64,000 bases of DNA from Thamnaconus septentrionalis (GCA_009823395.1 CM020506.1:23386001-23450000); one strand, 5' to 3'. Positions 1 to 12,105 are shown, counted from the stretch's first letter. Translations and numbers: made by a program. The notes: generated by a model from the letters alone, not told the origin.

Positions 1-706
1 CTGGCCTTTTAACTGTGCCACGAATCAAAACAAAAACACACGGCAAGGCTGCATTCAGCCATTATGGTTCGTATCAATAGAACAACCTGTCAGAGAACCT
101 CAGGGCTGCAGAGACTGTTGATATTTTTAAAAGGAAGCTCAAGACACCTTTTTAATTTGGCTTTTAACTGATTTTTTCACTCTCTTATTTTTCCTATTTT
201 ATATTCTTATGCCTTTTATTCTCTTTGATGATTTTTAGACATTTTAATATTTAATCTGGCTTTTAACTGATTTCTCTTACTCCTTTATTTCTCTTATTTT
301 AATATTCTTATGCCTCTTACTGTTATTAATGATTTTTAGACATTTTATGGTTACTGACTGTTTTTATGCCCTGCGATGAACTGGCGACTTGTCCAGGGTG
401 TTACCCTGCCTTCGCCCTAAGACAGCTGTGACGACGCTCTATGGCCACCCATTGGTGGCCTTTCCTCACCCGTATCTTTAGTGCCATGCTATTTTATCCG
501 TGTGTGTACGAGTGTGGACGTATGTGTGCACGTGTCTGTCTGGAGGGGCAGGTCCATTTGAGGGGGTGGGAGGGATGAGCTTTTATTTGCTCATTTTGTT
601 GCATGTTTCGGCATTTTATTTTTGTTTTAATCTGTGAAGCACTTTGGTTTGCATTTTTCGTGCATGATAAGTACTATATAAATAAAGTTTGAATTGAATT
701 GAATTG
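1..706 (+). mobile_element. LINE 3' end (L2/CR1-type) with ATTGA-type tail
   Basis: Around 60-155 the plus strand reads as the usual C-terminus of a fish L2/CR1-type reverse transcriptase ORF (a broken version of 'HYG..LWN.LPENLRAAETVDIFKRKLKTHLF'), followed by a stop and about 550 bases of AT-rich 3' UTR. The UTR includes the common fish segment 'gcgacttgtccagggtg' at about 386-402. The element ends near 678-706 in 'aataaagtttgaattgaatt', a short tandem tail typical of LINE 3' ends. It is 5' truncated by the window edge. The exact clade is an inference. Confidence 0.7.
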
Positions 707-729
707 AATAATTTTCCCTATTCTATCAG

Positions 730-1500
730 GTTTGCACAAGGCCTGCATCTGCGTCAAGTGGACCTGATCAATAATGACATTTCTGGAAGCTCAGCAACCC
801 TGTCAAAGATGGTCCAAAAGCTGCGAGATGTGTGTACTACTGCGATGGACAGATATCAGCAAGCAAGAGGCCAGTACATTGGGGGACGGCAGCAGTTTGT
901 GACTGTTGATGAGAGCTACTTCAGATACAAAAGAAAGGCAAGCAGCAAGCACTTTTATCGAAAAGACAATGCAAATGACCATTGAATGACAGCTTATTCA
1001 TTCTCTTTAAAAAAAGAACATTTACAAATATTTTATGTTTTCAACAGTACGGACGGAACGAAAGGCTGGTGGGTGGAAGAGGAAGAAGAGGGTGTTTGGG
1101 ATGCTAGGAGTGAACAAGAGAGGAAGAAGACATGCAAAGCCCGTTCTTCGCTTAGTCGGGAGAAGCAGAAGGAGAGATCCGGTGCCGCTTATAGCTCATC
1201 GTGTTAAAGTGGGATCTACAATAATAAGTGATGAGTTGCGGTCTTATAGAAATGCTCTACCTCAGCTTGGTTACACTCATTTCACTGTCAACCACAGTGT
1301 GTCATATGTCGATGCCCAGACAGGCGCACATACCCAGCATATAGAGAGGGCCTGGAGAACGGTCAAGGAAAATGTGTGGAGACTCGGGGAATCGTACAGA
1401 GGAGTTACTGGTAGACCATCTCAGTTATTGAATGGAATAAGTGTCTTGCCCACAAGCATCGCAAAGGGCCATTAGGACGGATAATTCATGATGATCCATG
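730..1500 (+). pseudogene. Merlin-type (IS1016/ISXO2-like) DDE transposase, decayed
   Basis: Exon-like segment 730-937 follows an acceptor (ttctatcag) and encodes 'FAQGLHLRQVDL...RQQFVTVDESYFRYKRK', holding the first catalytic Asp of the ISXO2/IS1595 DDE fold. A likely 110-bp intron (938-1047) begins with GC rather than GT and ends in 'tcaacag'. The second part (about 1048-1475) encodes 'RVFGMLGVNKRGRRHAKPVL', then 'VKVGSTIISDELRSY' (second Asp) and 'YVDAQTGAHTQHIERAWRTV' (last acidic residue). There is a frameshift just after the intron and another near 1390. Merlin is the eukaryotic superfamily related to bacterial IS1016. The presence of an intron and the fish-repeat neighbours argue against contamination. 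The 5' part is replaced by the LINE just upstream. Confidence 0.8.
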
Positions 1501-1676
1501 ACGTGATGTATGGACATTAAATGCCTCCCAAAATTCAGTTTTTCCAGTGTTTAGCACAGAAAGTGCCCAAATCTCGAGGGTCTGTATATTGTTATGTACT
1601 GCTGTTCTGCCATGTGATGGTTTAGTATTTGTGTTTCTGTACATTAAACACAATGTAATTTATAACTATTTCACAT

Positions 1677-1735
1677 GTGGGTGGAACAAGGCTGAGGTAC
1701 AACACATTTTTTTACCTTGAACTTGTTCCACCCAT
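1677..1735. repeat. Imperfect inverted repeat (hairpin)
   Basis: 'gtgggtggaacaaggctgag' at 1677 is followed about 15 bases later by 'ccttgaacttgttccaccca', roughly 18 of 22 positions complementary. It lies about 200 bases after the Merlin transposase remnant and might be an element terminus or a small foldback. Function unknown. Confidence 0.6.
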
Positions 1736-1823
1736 TTGCTGTTCTCCAAGTTTCACTGTTATTAGCAGATGGTTCACAAACTATTAACAAGTGATTTGTA
1801 AAATGTGAGTTAATATACTGGTT

Positions 1824-2531
1824 CAGAGGTGGGCAAACTACGGCGCGCGGGCCACATCCGGCCCATTGTAGATTGATTCCATTTGAACTTGTCCTGTATT
1901 GCCTTGCATCCCACTAGATGGCGCATTTGCCTTATTTACAAGCACCACGGTCATCGGAGCTGATCGCTGCCACTCTCCCGTCTCAGCAGCGTCTCTCCGC
2001 ACCGTAGCGCTGTCAACCCCTAGCAGCTTTATTTTTGACGGAGCTGTTGCTAAATCCCATCAAGCTCAACAGAGCAGATCGCACCAGACAGGAAATCTGA
2101 CACAAAATCAATATAATATATTTCCGTCCCTTTCAAAAATAAAACACTACGCAGGTCATATATAGCCGATCACAACTTAAAATAAACATTACGTCATAAC
2201 CGGCGCCACCAGGTCAACAGGCAATTGATTGACTGTTCCCACTAAAAGTGAATGGAAGCACTAACACTGTCCTTTTTTTTTATATTTGAAAAATCAATGT
2301 TACAAAAGAATCTTTTGAATTTTTGTTTTTTATTGTTCAAAGTATTCTACAATTTTTCCAACATATTAATTTTTTTTTAGAGAAACAATGCTGGAGCTGG
2401 AATAAGAGCTGAGGATGTTTATGTTAATTTTTGTTAATTATGTTCGATATGTATGCATTGGGTGCTGGCCCGGCTTGTCAGTCAATGTTTAAAGGTCAAT
2501 GTGGCCCCTGAGCCAAAATGTTTGCCCCCTG
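1824..2531. mobile_element. Non-autonomous hAT element with 8-bp target duplication
   Basis: The left terminus 'cagaggtgggcaaactacgg' (1824) and the right terminus ending 'gccaaaatgtttgccccctg' (2531) are imperfect inverted repeats of the hAT type (CAG.GGTGGGCAAAC). They are flanked by 'tactggtt' (1816-1823) and 'tactagtt' (2532-2539), an 8-bp duplication with one mismatch, as expected for hAT. No transposase is readable inside the 708 bp; the 88-residue ORF at 1899-2165 has no hAT motif. Confidence 0.85.
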
Positions 2532-2562
2532 TACTAGTTAAATATTAGTTATTAGCTTATAT

Positions 2563-3002
2563 ATGTTATTGAACATTGTGAAGGGTTGCTTCTTCCATCT
2601 GCGCAATATCGCTAAGTTTACGTCATTTCTGTCATTTAGTAACCTTAAAACCGTCATTTACGCCCTCATCTCTTCCCGGCTGGATTACTGCAATGCCCTG
2701 TACTATGGTCTTAGCCAGTCTACACTGTCCTGCCTGCAGCTGGTGCAGAATGCCGCCGCCAGGGTTGTATCCAACAGTAAAATAAGGGACAGCATCCTGT
2801 CCTGGCATCTCTGCACTGGCTTCCCATCAGGTATAGGGTTGAGTTTAAAGTCCTCCTGTTTACCTAAAATGCCCTTCATAGCCTAGCTCCACTGTATCTC
2901 ACAGACCTCCGCTGCCCTCTTCCTAACCCCAGGCCCCTCGGGTCTTCCTCCCAGCAGCTCCTGGTAGTCCCACGTTCTAGGCTAAAGGGCTCACTGATTT
3001 TG
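2563..3002 (+). mobile_element. LINE reverse transcriptase C-terminal fragment (L2/CR1 type)
   Basis: Encodes 'VIYALISSRLDYCNALYYGL' followed by 'LQLVQNAAARVV', the thumb/C-terminal region shared by L2/CR1-like fish LINEs. It continues, with a frameshift, as 'FKVLLFT.NALHSLAPLYLT' and 'PRPLGSSSQQLLVVPRSRLK' to about 3000. Both ends are missing, so this is a dead fragment. Confidence 0.75.
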
Positions 3003-3254
3003 AGATATTCAAATTCTATTTTTGGAGTAAAAGTTGCCCAATACGAGAGACAGAGAAGTAGACAGAGCAATATGCATTTTCAGCAGTGCACATTCAAATT
3101 TAAGTTATGATTGCAGAAAAACGTATAAGGGGATTTTTTTTGAGTCCGTGAGCATAAGTACTAAAAGTGGAAAAATTTGTTCTACATTGATACTGGATGA
3201 ACAGCACAACACAGTATCAGCTCTCTGCTTGGCACTCAGTATTCGGGGTTGGAA

Positions 3255-3395
3255 TTTGGGGGGTTAGATCACCCAATGATTCCCGGGCGCGGCACTGCTG
3301 CTGCCCACCACTCTCCCTCAGGGGATGATGGGTCAAATGCGGTGGACTAATTTCGCATCCTTCGGGATGTGACAATCACTGGGAATTTAACTTTA
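3255..3395 (+). repeat. SINE-like interspersed repeat
   Basis: Contains 'ttcccgggcgcggcactgct', then 'ggtcaaatgcggtggactaa' and a 3' part 'gacaatcactgggaatttaa' followed by 'ctttaacttt'. I recognise this as a common teleost short interspersed repeat (recollection, not a search). The tRNA-like head is not obvious in this copy. Confidence 0.5.
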
Positions 3396-4492
3396 ACTTT
3401 TGTCATAGATGCATTGGGATCCAACAAGTGGCGATTGGTGATTCAATTCATAAATGTTCAAAATCAATCGCTTTTCATTGTTACTACAAAAAATACACAG
3501 CCACAGAAACACAGTGCCCAGACAGTTTACGGGGATGGAACGTAAGCCAAGATGGCGGCAGCTAACCCTCTGGCTACAGTCACTACAGTGGTTAGTGGTT
3601 CACGTGGTTTACAGTAGCAACCTTCATTGTGGAGTGAATGCACGATCTCGCCGTGTCTGCGAGGGTTTTCTCCGGCCTCCTCAATGAACTCAGCCAGTCG
3701 TTGCCAGTGTAAATGGTTGATTGTCTTTCTATGTGGTAAACTGCGATAATTGATGATACAAGGGCGATTTTTACACTCGGCATTCTCCCAGAGACTGCTG
3801 GGATGGGCTCAAGCTGCCCCCCTCACCACCCTGCCTGCAGGATAGGCTATTACAGCAAATGAAGAGATTAGAAAATAAATATGTGGGAAAAAAAAATATT
3901 TGAAAGCAGCTGAGGATCCTGTTATTTATTTCTAAAGGCACTTTATGTAACACACCTGTTTTTGAATATGAGCGGTATCTTCAAAAATGTTTTTTTTGTT
4001 TACTTTTTAAACCACAAAGCCACAGAGTGAGAAAAAAAAGAAATCCTGTATGAGGAAAAAAACATGCATCAATAATCGGCATTATCGATGCATGTTTATT
4101 ATTGCAATAATCGGCAGAATAATCAAATTGTAACAGCCCTGAATCGTAATCCAATCCAGTGGTGAGATGCCCTAGTTGTTACTGACTTCCACCGCCACAC
4201 GACCCCCAGAGGTCACAGGAACAACGGAGGAGGCCCATTTCTCTTTCTATTGGCTATTTCCACCAGGACAAGAGGAAGTTTCTTCAAAATAAGGCAGGTG
4301 GTTGGACAAAACTTCCCCTTTGACACCAAGTCGTCTTCCTGAGCGGTGGCTGGTAACAGTGCTAGGCTTACAGTATTTGTTCAGGAGAGCCAAAAAGGAT
4401 GAGTGTCACCACGCTGTGTCAAGTCACGGTATTTCACTAAACGTGTGTCCACATCACTTTGGTTCCGTTCTTTGGGACTGCTAACCATGCGA
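3396..4492. other. No gene seen; anonymous repeat-like DNA
   Basis: No conserved ORF or splice-consistent exon is visible. 4060-4140 contains a short near-palindromic stretch around 'tcggcattatcgatgcatg', which resembles repeat DNA. Confidence 0.4.

Positions 4493-4528
<36 letters not shown>
4493..4528. repeat. (CA)n microsatellite
   Basis: Uninterrupted CA dinucleotides, about 18 units, followed by a C-rich tract. Apparent ORFs across it are translations of the repeat. Confidence 0.97.
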
Positions 4529-5004
4529 CCCCCAGCCCCCCACCCCACCCACCCACTGCTACCCCCCAAACTGTAGGTCCCGCCTCTTTCTCCTCGGGGG
4601 ATGCTGATTGGTCATTTTCCAAAAGAGATAGAAAAGAATTTCAATCTCTGATAATTCAGCTGCTTTGCGAGATCATCGGAACAGGTGGAAAACCACCATA
4701 CTTTCCAGACGAGAAATAAGCAAAAACAAAACAAAATCAAGTCAAACAAGGAGAGCATTAGCTTGAGAACAGCTACTAGACGCTGCTGACCTCATGTGAC
4801 CTTTCTGAAAGTCTCAATCAATCAAGCCGAACGAGGTTCAACAAATATCTGCAAAATAATGTATCTGCCTTCAAAAGGGTTAATGAGAAACCTGACCTCA
4901 ACGCAGCCTTGTGCAAATATGAAGGCACAACCTTAGAAACACTGGAGGATCCTGAACACCCTAGCCTGGGTGGAGGGGAGGGGCTGGAGCTTAGGCTGCT
5001 ATTT

Positions 5005-5464
5005 TATACTTGGTTTTCCCAAAGAGAGATGCTTGGGTTAATGTGATAAATATGTCATGTTACCATATTCTGTTTATTGTTGTTCCATACACTGGGTGCT
5101 TTGACATTAGCCTATTGAGGCTGTTTGCAACCACCTTTTTGACGGAATACAAAAGCTGTGTTCAAAGACATATTGGTCTATTTAATGTCACTGGGTTGCA
5201 GGCTGAGTCAGGTTGTGATAGTTGATGCAGTTGTTTGGAGTGGACTAAGACAAGTCAAATTCTTGATAACTGCGGGACCCGCGGGTCGTCAAAAAGCTGT
5301 GCACCATTAGTCTCGGCTCTTGCGTGGATCTACTTGCACGACATGCGCATTTTGATACTTTTGTGACTGGCCGAAATGTCCTGAAATACCGTCGTTTGCC
5401 AATGTGTACCGAACCCAAAGGGTGTACCGAACAGTTCAGTAAAATACAGAATATTATTGAATCC

Positions 5465-5467
<3 letters not shown>
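5005..5467 (+). repeat. Interspersed repeat, second copy (inverted) at 15500-18110
   Basis: Segments at about 5010-5200 and 5255-5467 match, in reverse complement, the DNA on both sides of the hAT insertion at 15693-17908. For example 'gataactgcgggacccgcgg' here corresponds to the complement of 15590-15625, and 'ttgacggaatacaaaagctg' to the complement of 17930-17960. This copy lacks the hAT insertion and so is an empty-site relative. No coding capacity is recognised. Confidence 0.7.

Positions 5468-5513
<46 letters not shown>
5468..5513. repeat. (TG)n microsatellite
   Basis: About 23 uninterrupted TG units at the edge of the interspersed repeat. Confidence 0.97.
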
Positions 5514-5515
<2 letters not shown>

Positions 5516-6124
5516 GCGAACTGTTTAGCATTACAGTTTATCTCTGGCAAACTCATTGGCGGTCCAACACACTCTTATACACACTCAGAGACATGTGTCA
5601 TGTGGGTCCTGTTTTTTTTCACAGCTGTCCAGTCAAGACCGTGCTAATGAACCGCAGCCAAACCGCGTCGCTGCGTGTTGCCCAGGCGGCCCCATGCAGC
5701 AACTCCTTACACACTGGTGGTGCAGCTCGAGAGACGCACACACACAGACACACACGCACACGTTTTGTTACACTTGGAAAGTGATGGGGGAAAAAACTGT
5801 CCTTATAGCTGAGAAAAGTGGCCAAACAGAGCTCCACCACTAAGACGGACACGGAGGATCGAGGCTGGCTGAGGGATTTGGGAGGTGGGGGAGAGGGGCG
5901 GGGTTGTTATTTTCAAATCAAATGCAAAATGTAACAGCAGGATGCAATACAATTAAGAAATATCCAGCAAAGAGCCACACCATTAATCATAAAAACAATT
6001 GTTATCTTGATTCATACTTGATCTCACTTCCAGATAGCGACTGCAACATTTTTTTTCTTACAGGACATTCATGACTGCACAAAAAACAAGTGCTCCTGCT
6101 TTCTCACTTAACATATGACAAGGC

Positions 6125-6670
6125 AACAATGTACCACGTGATGCAGAACAGCCAATCCGGTGGCAGGTGGGGAAAACACCTACTGCATGAGAAGCTCTGT
6201 CTCACCAACAATGTGAAGGTGTGCAATCCTTTGAAAGGACGACTGGACCAGACAATGAAATTAATTTAGAAGAAAACCCATCACTCTGGAACAGGGTAAG
6301 TCTGGGGGAAAAAAAGGCTTCAATTTGGTAGGGAGCAGAAAGATTGGACTCTGGAGCAATGGAAGAAGGTCATGTGGTCTGATGAGTCCAGATTTACCCT
6401 GTTCCAGAGTGATGGGCGCATCAGGGTAAGAAGAGAGGCAGATCAAGTGATGCACCCATCATGCCTAGGGCCTACTGTACAAGCCTGTGCAGTAGGCAAA
6501 ATTAATGCAACACTGGACGGAAATCAATCTTGTGACATTGCAGAAGCTTATCGAAACAATGGCACAGCGAATGCGTGCCGTAATCAAAGCTAAAGGCGGT
6601 CCAATGAAATATTAGAGTGTGGGACCTGTATTTTTGGTGGCAACTTTTTTTTTGGCCAGGGAGTGTATCT
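6125..6670 (+). pseudogene. Tc1-like transposase with internal deletion
   Basis: Encodes 'VVWSDESRFTLFQSDGRIRV', the Tc1/mariner DDE region around the second catalytic Asp, then 'READQVMHPSCLGPTVQA'. The sequence then jumps to the ORF end, read in another frame as 'LIETMAQRMRAVIKAKGGP' plus stop near 6615, so roughly 100 internal codons are missing. 'tttttttttggccagggagtgta' at about 6643-6665 resembles a Tc1 terminal repeat. Stops and frameshifts are present; the element is dead. Confidence 0.85.
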
Positions 6671-7530
6671 ATCCTCGAACTCCTCTCCGCGATACGTGAT
6701 AATACAGCAACTTTGGGGTGTCAGCATTGAAGGTGTTCGCTTATCACCGCAGTGCTACAATGGAATGCCAGGTGAACTTCACAGAGTTTGCATCTAACGT
6801 GTTTCGCTGCTTGTTTTTCTATTAAATATTCCTAAACTTTCAAAACTTTCGCTCAGTGTTTTCGAGCCTTTCCAGAGAAGAAGCCGTTCTTCTTCTGTTT
6901 TTTGCAGGATGTAAACAATGAGCAACACCACCCTTAGCGCTCAGTACAGCACTGCAGGAACAAACGAGCATGTAGCGGCAAGAGTGTGATTTTATCATTC
7001 AGCAATTTATAATAACAATTGCACGACGTGTCAACGCTTAAATTTTCACATCAACGAATAATTTATGTTGTTGACGTGATCGATTGACGTGACTGCTCCA
7101 GTAAGTAAATATTTGTTTTGAAAATAAAAAGAAATGGTGAGAAAATTGTGATCTCAATTCCAAAACCAAAAAATTGTGATTCTCATTTTTGCAGCCCCTC
7201 AATACTGGTATCTCAGTATTGAGATACCCCTCCCTCCAAGAGACCCAAGAGAGAGCGACGGCCACCAACAGGAAGTGTTCTAGCGATGGCGTCCTGCGTA
7301 AAAAAAGCAGCAGCAGCAGCAAGTGAAAGCCTGTTGCTGCAACGTTAAGCTCTGCTAATCCTCTTTTCAGGTCCAGTTTTAATGAATTTCCTGTAGTTTA
7401 GAGCCAGATTGACCCCCAGCAGGAGCACTATCAGCCCCAACATTACAACAGTGATGAGGAATATTTATGGGGTGGGGTTGGGGGCAAATCAACAGTTGGA
7501 TTAGTATTCCACAACAGAGCACCGCAAAGA
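6671..7530. other. No gene seen
   Basis: AT-rich anonymous DNA without recognisable coding or structural elements, apart from a short GCA repeat at about 7305-7321. Confidence 0.4.
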
Positions 7531-7533
7531 GGA

Positions 7534-7569
<36 letters not shown>

Positions 7570-7577
7570 AGAAGAAG
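7531..7577. repeat. (GAAA)n microsatellite
   Basis: About ten GAAA units passing into GAA. A short CAA tract (7636-7652) lies nearby. Confidence 0.95.
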
Positions 7578-7675
7578 AGGAAGTAGAAACTGCTGAACTT
7601 TCTCTGTGCATGAAGTGATTCTTGATTCTTTGACAACAACAACAACAACAACAGGAGAGATTTGTTCACCTTGGG

Positions 7676-8840
7676 CCCGTTGCACGAAAGTAGAATTCAG
7701 GATTAGTTAATAAGCCGCGTTCAACCAATCCACAACATGTGTGTCCAGGCTTAATCGGTTGCACAAAAACACGTCCAGGATGAGCAGACACAGATTCATT
7801 AAGCCAGGTGAAACCTATCCTGGATAAGTGCGCGCACGCGGCTTCCTCAGATAGACCCCCGTTATCGAGCTCAGAATCAAGGATTCGCCATGACAACAAG
7901 AGCTGTGTACTTTTCCCCGTCTGCGCCAGAAATCCTCATGGAGGCTTACGAAGAGGTAAAAGAAGAAATACACCACCACCACACCACCACAGTTATAAAA
8001 CAGAAAGAAAAGCATGGCAAAGTATCGCAGACCGTCTGAATGCGCAAGTACTGCACAAATACGAACTCTCTGCTCCGCTGAAACAATCGCAATTCCAATC
8101 AAAACAGTTAATAATAATCATATCAAAAAACGCAGTCGTACTCTGATTATGAACCAGTTGAAATTGTACGTGGAACAGATTGCAGATATGAGCAAAATTG
8201 TGTAAATGTAACACGAACAAACCATAACAATTTTAATAAATAGAAACTCACTGACTTCAATGAATTTCTGTTTGAGCTTAAAAAAAAGTAAAAAGTAAAA
8301 AAAAAAAAAGTGCCCTAACTCTAGTCTACTCGCTTCAATATTCATCTTATTAAATGTGAAAGGGTGAAGGCACCAGTGCAGCAGCAGCCACAGCAGCATT
8401 TGGTTTTGATGATAACGAGACCATCTCCGTGGGTTCCAGAAGGAATGAGGTATCATGTCAAGCTTTTGGAAGTTCTTTTCAGTCAATAATAGTGAGAAGT
8501 CATCGTTTGGTGCCCACACAAAATTTCATTTGAGCCATAGTACACAGATGCTGTGCATGGAGAGAGCCATCCTGGCAACATAGTGAGTATTAATGGAAGG
8601 ACATTACAATTATTCAAAATTCCCCTTGTGCTAATGGTCATGGGTTTACAGAACTCACAAGTCATCAGACAATTGTATGCCCAGCATCTACAATGGCAAA
8701 TACAACTGGCTGATTTGGGCATACAATACAAGAGGAGAAAGATTGAAGACCTTTTATTAGAGTCAGAAATAAAAAGGAAAGCAATAAGAAAACGTGACCT
8801 TGAGATAATAATTAAAAAAAATAAAATAAAATAAAAAGAC
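7676..8840 (+). pseudogene. Harbinger-type accessory protein (SANT/Myb-like) remnant
   Basis: After a TIR-like start 'gggcccgttgcacgaaagta' (7673), the plus strand encodes a broken 'ILMEAYEEVKEEI' (about 7935-7975) and 'KAWQSIADRLNA' (about 8010-8048), the SANT/Myb-like DNA-binding start of the second protein of PIF/Harbinger transposons. At 8553-8834 lies its usual C-terminal coiled coil: 'LYAQHLQWQIQLADLGIQYK' and 'RKIEDLLLESEIKRK'. The parts are out of frame and the middle is missing. In Harbinger this protein helps bring the transposase to DNA; this copy cannot be functional. Confidence 0.7.
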
Positions 8841-10639
8841 TTGAAGGGAGGTGAGTCATGCTATCAATGCACACTGTAAGTTGACTGGAACACAAATGTA
8901 ATAAATATTCTCTATATTATTAACTCCAAGAACATGACACATCTTAAAATAAATGAAGGTCAATTGAATTATGATGGTGTCTGTTTGCTTCACCTTTTTG
9001 CCTACAAACAGATGACACTAGGCACTCAAATTGTGACAGTTTTTGTTTGTAATAGTGCTATGATTGGTTGGAAGTTGAAACACTGGCATCATTCATAAGG
9101 TTAGAAGAAAAGTGCTTAATGTACCCTGAAATGCAATTTCCCAGAAATATTAAAACACTTTATAGTAATAAAAAGTGAGTAGAGCGAACAGTTGAATTAT
9201 CTATTCTTTAAGGTAGTAGGTATCACAATTACCTTGAATTGAAAAACAGGTACCACGATAACAAACTAACCGTTTGTACCTTGTGAGGCGTGAGTGTGTA
9301 AATAAAAACTTCAATAAAAGACTAAAGTTACTCTTAGAGGTGTATCCATGTTTATATGGGAGGTGTATTTTTACATATGATGGGAAAGAATGTTATGTTA
9401 TAAATTATGAAATGATTGCAACATTATCTAAACTAATTTATCTATAATGATTGAAATTAAACAATTCCAAATATTAAAATAATGACAATGGGTCTAATTG
9501 AATGTGATGAAAATATGTGTAGTGTTCAGTGGAATAACTAGTGGTTTCCGTTGGTGGTGACTGTTTACTGAGATAATGAGTGAAATTAAATACATCCTGG
9601 AACTTAGCCTGGTCTGGAGCAGGCTCACCCCACAGAATAAATCTCCATGGTAACTTATACCATAACATCCCACTTCCACCTCTCCCACTTTTGGATACTT
9701 GTGGAGTTATGCAAAGCCAGGGTTCGGGAGAAGGGGGGTAAGAGAGGAGGGAGGCAAACAGGAAGCTGCTGACTCACTGCTGTCACCAGGGTGCTGCTGC
9801 TGCTGCTGCTACCCCCAATTTACACCCAAAAAAGTCTGCGGCACGTTGGCGGTGCGTGCACGGAGCTGCGTGGAAACTGCTAAGTACCCTCTCACACCAA
9901 ACGCATTTCCGAGCAGGGCTGGATCGGTTCACGCGAGGATTGTAAGATCACGCAACAACTTAGGGTAGTTTTGCGTGTGTGTAAAAAAAAGAAAAATAAT
10001 AAACCAAACTGCTGGTATCACACAAAATGGAGGTATTTAAAGTATACCTTCATTTTGTTCATCATAGTTTCAGATTTAAAGTGAAATATGCTTTATTATT
10101 TGACAGCCGAACTGAACAGTGTTGAAGCTGATACGTCACGTTGACATTTCACAGTAAAATACAGCACATATAAAAACATAATCCAGGTGAAAATGAACTG
10201 GATCCACCATTCTCCAATCATTGACGTCCTTCCTGAGCAATTCTACCTGCTGCGCTTGACGCAGTGGCTACGGCCGCGTTCTTTACCAGAGCAGTGCGGT
10301 TTCACGCTTCTGGGATGCTTCTGAAACGCGCCTACGTCACACCTGGTGTGAACTTGCACACTGACTTTAATGGCGGCGGTCTGCTGCTGACCACGCCGCG
10401 GATGCTTTTGGTGTAAATTGGGATTTACTGTTGCTGTTACTGTTAATGCTGTTACTGTTAATGCTGTTACTGCCGTTACTGCTGCTGCGGCTGTTGCTGC
10501 GGTTGATCTCCACCAACTTGAGGTTGGGTAGGTTCGACGACATGCAGCAGTTAATAAAACACAGGGGAGACAGGTCAGAGGGATTTTGGGGGGGAAGTAT
10601 GGAGGGCTACGCTAACACTGCTAATCGTGGAGGTAAACA
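8841..10639. other. No gene seen; AT-rich DNA then anonymous GC-richer repeat
   Basis: 8841-9690 is AT-rich with nothing recognisable. 9880-9950 resembles 43150-43210 (shared 'accctctcacaccaaacgc'-type start), so it is probably an interspersed repeat. 10427-10505 is a degenerate TGCTGTTAC/TGCTGC tandem tract whose Leu-rich ORF is a repeat artefact. Confidence 0.45.
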
Positions 10640-11713
10640 TTAAAGCAGCTTTAGGTAACTTGGACTCATTACTACTCCCTGCTGGTTGAGAACCGCAAAT
10701 ACTCTTTCCCATTCTATTTTTATATTTAATATTTTGTGTTTTTATACTACTCTTAATACTATTTTTCTTTGTTTTTATTACTGGTACTTTGAGTGGACAA
10801 CAAAGTAAGAATTTCATTGTACAGGGAAACGTGTTTCTTTACTGTGCATATGACAATAAATATACTTATTATTATTATTATTATTATACTTATATACTAA
10901 AGAGGAAAAATACCAGTCCTTCACGTGGGTCTGTTGACACAGCCGGCATACTGAAGAATCGCTTGGAAATATGTCCACCGACAAGGTAAAGTCACATGCG
11001 TTACATGTTTGTTTGTTTGAAATATTGTTATGTTGTTCTTTTGAACGTGACAGACAACTACAATTACACAAACAAGGATGGTGTATTGCTTGGACAGACG
11101 GCAGTGTTTTGCGCTTGGTTCGCATCATTCTCATTATGAAAATTGCTTGGAAATGATGTGGTGTATAATGGCTATTATATTACAACAGGTTATAAACTCG
11201 TGTAGCTGTAATGCCTACCACAACTTTTCAGAATTCGCAATGTCACATTGATTCGGTGGAAGTGGCGAAGTGACGAAGTAAACACGCTGCGTTTATTGAT
11301 GTGGGAAAATACAAATAGTGGCCTAGCTGGAGCGCTCGTATGTGTTGAGGAAAAACACCAATATGAAATGCAAAACAGACATTGACAATAACGTCGTAGC
11401 AAACGTTCAACACTTTTATTACCTCGTCTTTCATCGAGGTTACTTATTGGGTTCCATTCCGTCATTTTACAATCTTTTGTATTTGCAATAGTAGTATGTA
11501 AGACTGCCTCTAAATAAACGTGTGTCGTTGCCGTAAAGTGGTTCGTCCGGCGTGTCGGGTCGCGCTTGAAAGTTACGCAGTGCAGTTACAGGCGGCCCAA
11601 CCCCCCTCTCGCTGCTGAGGCGGCACCATTGATCCTATTAATCGTTTATCTACCGCTTTACTGAGTTTGGAATCACAATTTTATGGTCGAAAAGTTACCT
11701 AGAGTTGCTTTAA
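10640..11713 (-). mobile_element. TTAA-flanked DNA transposon, Kolobok/piggyBac-like (family 2, copy 1)
   Basis: TTAA at 10640-10643 and 11710-11713 flank inverted termini 'agcagctttaggtaactt' and 'aagttacctagagttgct' (the second listed as it appears at the right end). Copy 2 at 24187-24967 has the same termini and is closely similar in the opposite orientation. Both share a reading frame that starts 'MTEWNPISNLDERRGNKS' (11465 to 11190 here), with a possible donor (gtaata) after codon 14. A (TTA)n microsatellite at 10865-10888 expanded inside this copy. No transposase is recognisable; probably a non-autonomous (MITE-like) family. Confidence 0.8.
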
Positions 11714-12105
11714 GTATTGTAGAAGGGTTGAGTGGTGACAGCTGAACTTTGACGGATTCCTCCACTCATTCCTTGGACATTATGATGACATGAAGGAAAC
11801 ATGAAGTTTGCTGCAAAAATTTAACACAGAACCGCACGATTATTTGTGAAAAAAGAAAATCACAATTTCAATTCATTACTTGCAGTAATCTCAGCGCTTC
11901 CTTTAATGCTGCGTTCCTATTGGTCCATTGACATTCACATGGTCAAATCACATCGTTAAAGATGAACACAGGGCGCACTGACTGTTGTCACCAGTCACCA
12001 CAGTCACTCACTGCTAGATATCCTCTGCATTAAAAAAAAACACCAAACACAAGAAAAACCCCAGAAGCAGTGAAGTCGTCTCGTCCCGTCCAGATAGTGA
12101 ATCAG
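11714..12105. other. No gene seen
   Basis: Anonymous DNA. No conserved ORF, RNA gene or repeat family recognised. Confidence 0.4.

Noticed and set aside
704..1475. Possible bacterial contamination (ISXO2/IS1016-like transposase)
   Set aside because: An intron-like gap with splice sites and fish repeats on both sides fit a eukaryotic Merlin element better.
1899..2165. 88-residue ORF inside the first hAT element
   Set aside because: No transposase motif, and the element is too short to be autonomous.
5245..5852. ORFs of about 100 residues on both strands rich in Cys-Val or Thr-His
   Set aside because: They are translations of TG/CA microsatellites; similar cases at 4381-4719, 13441-13991, 55887-56347 and 61583-62011.
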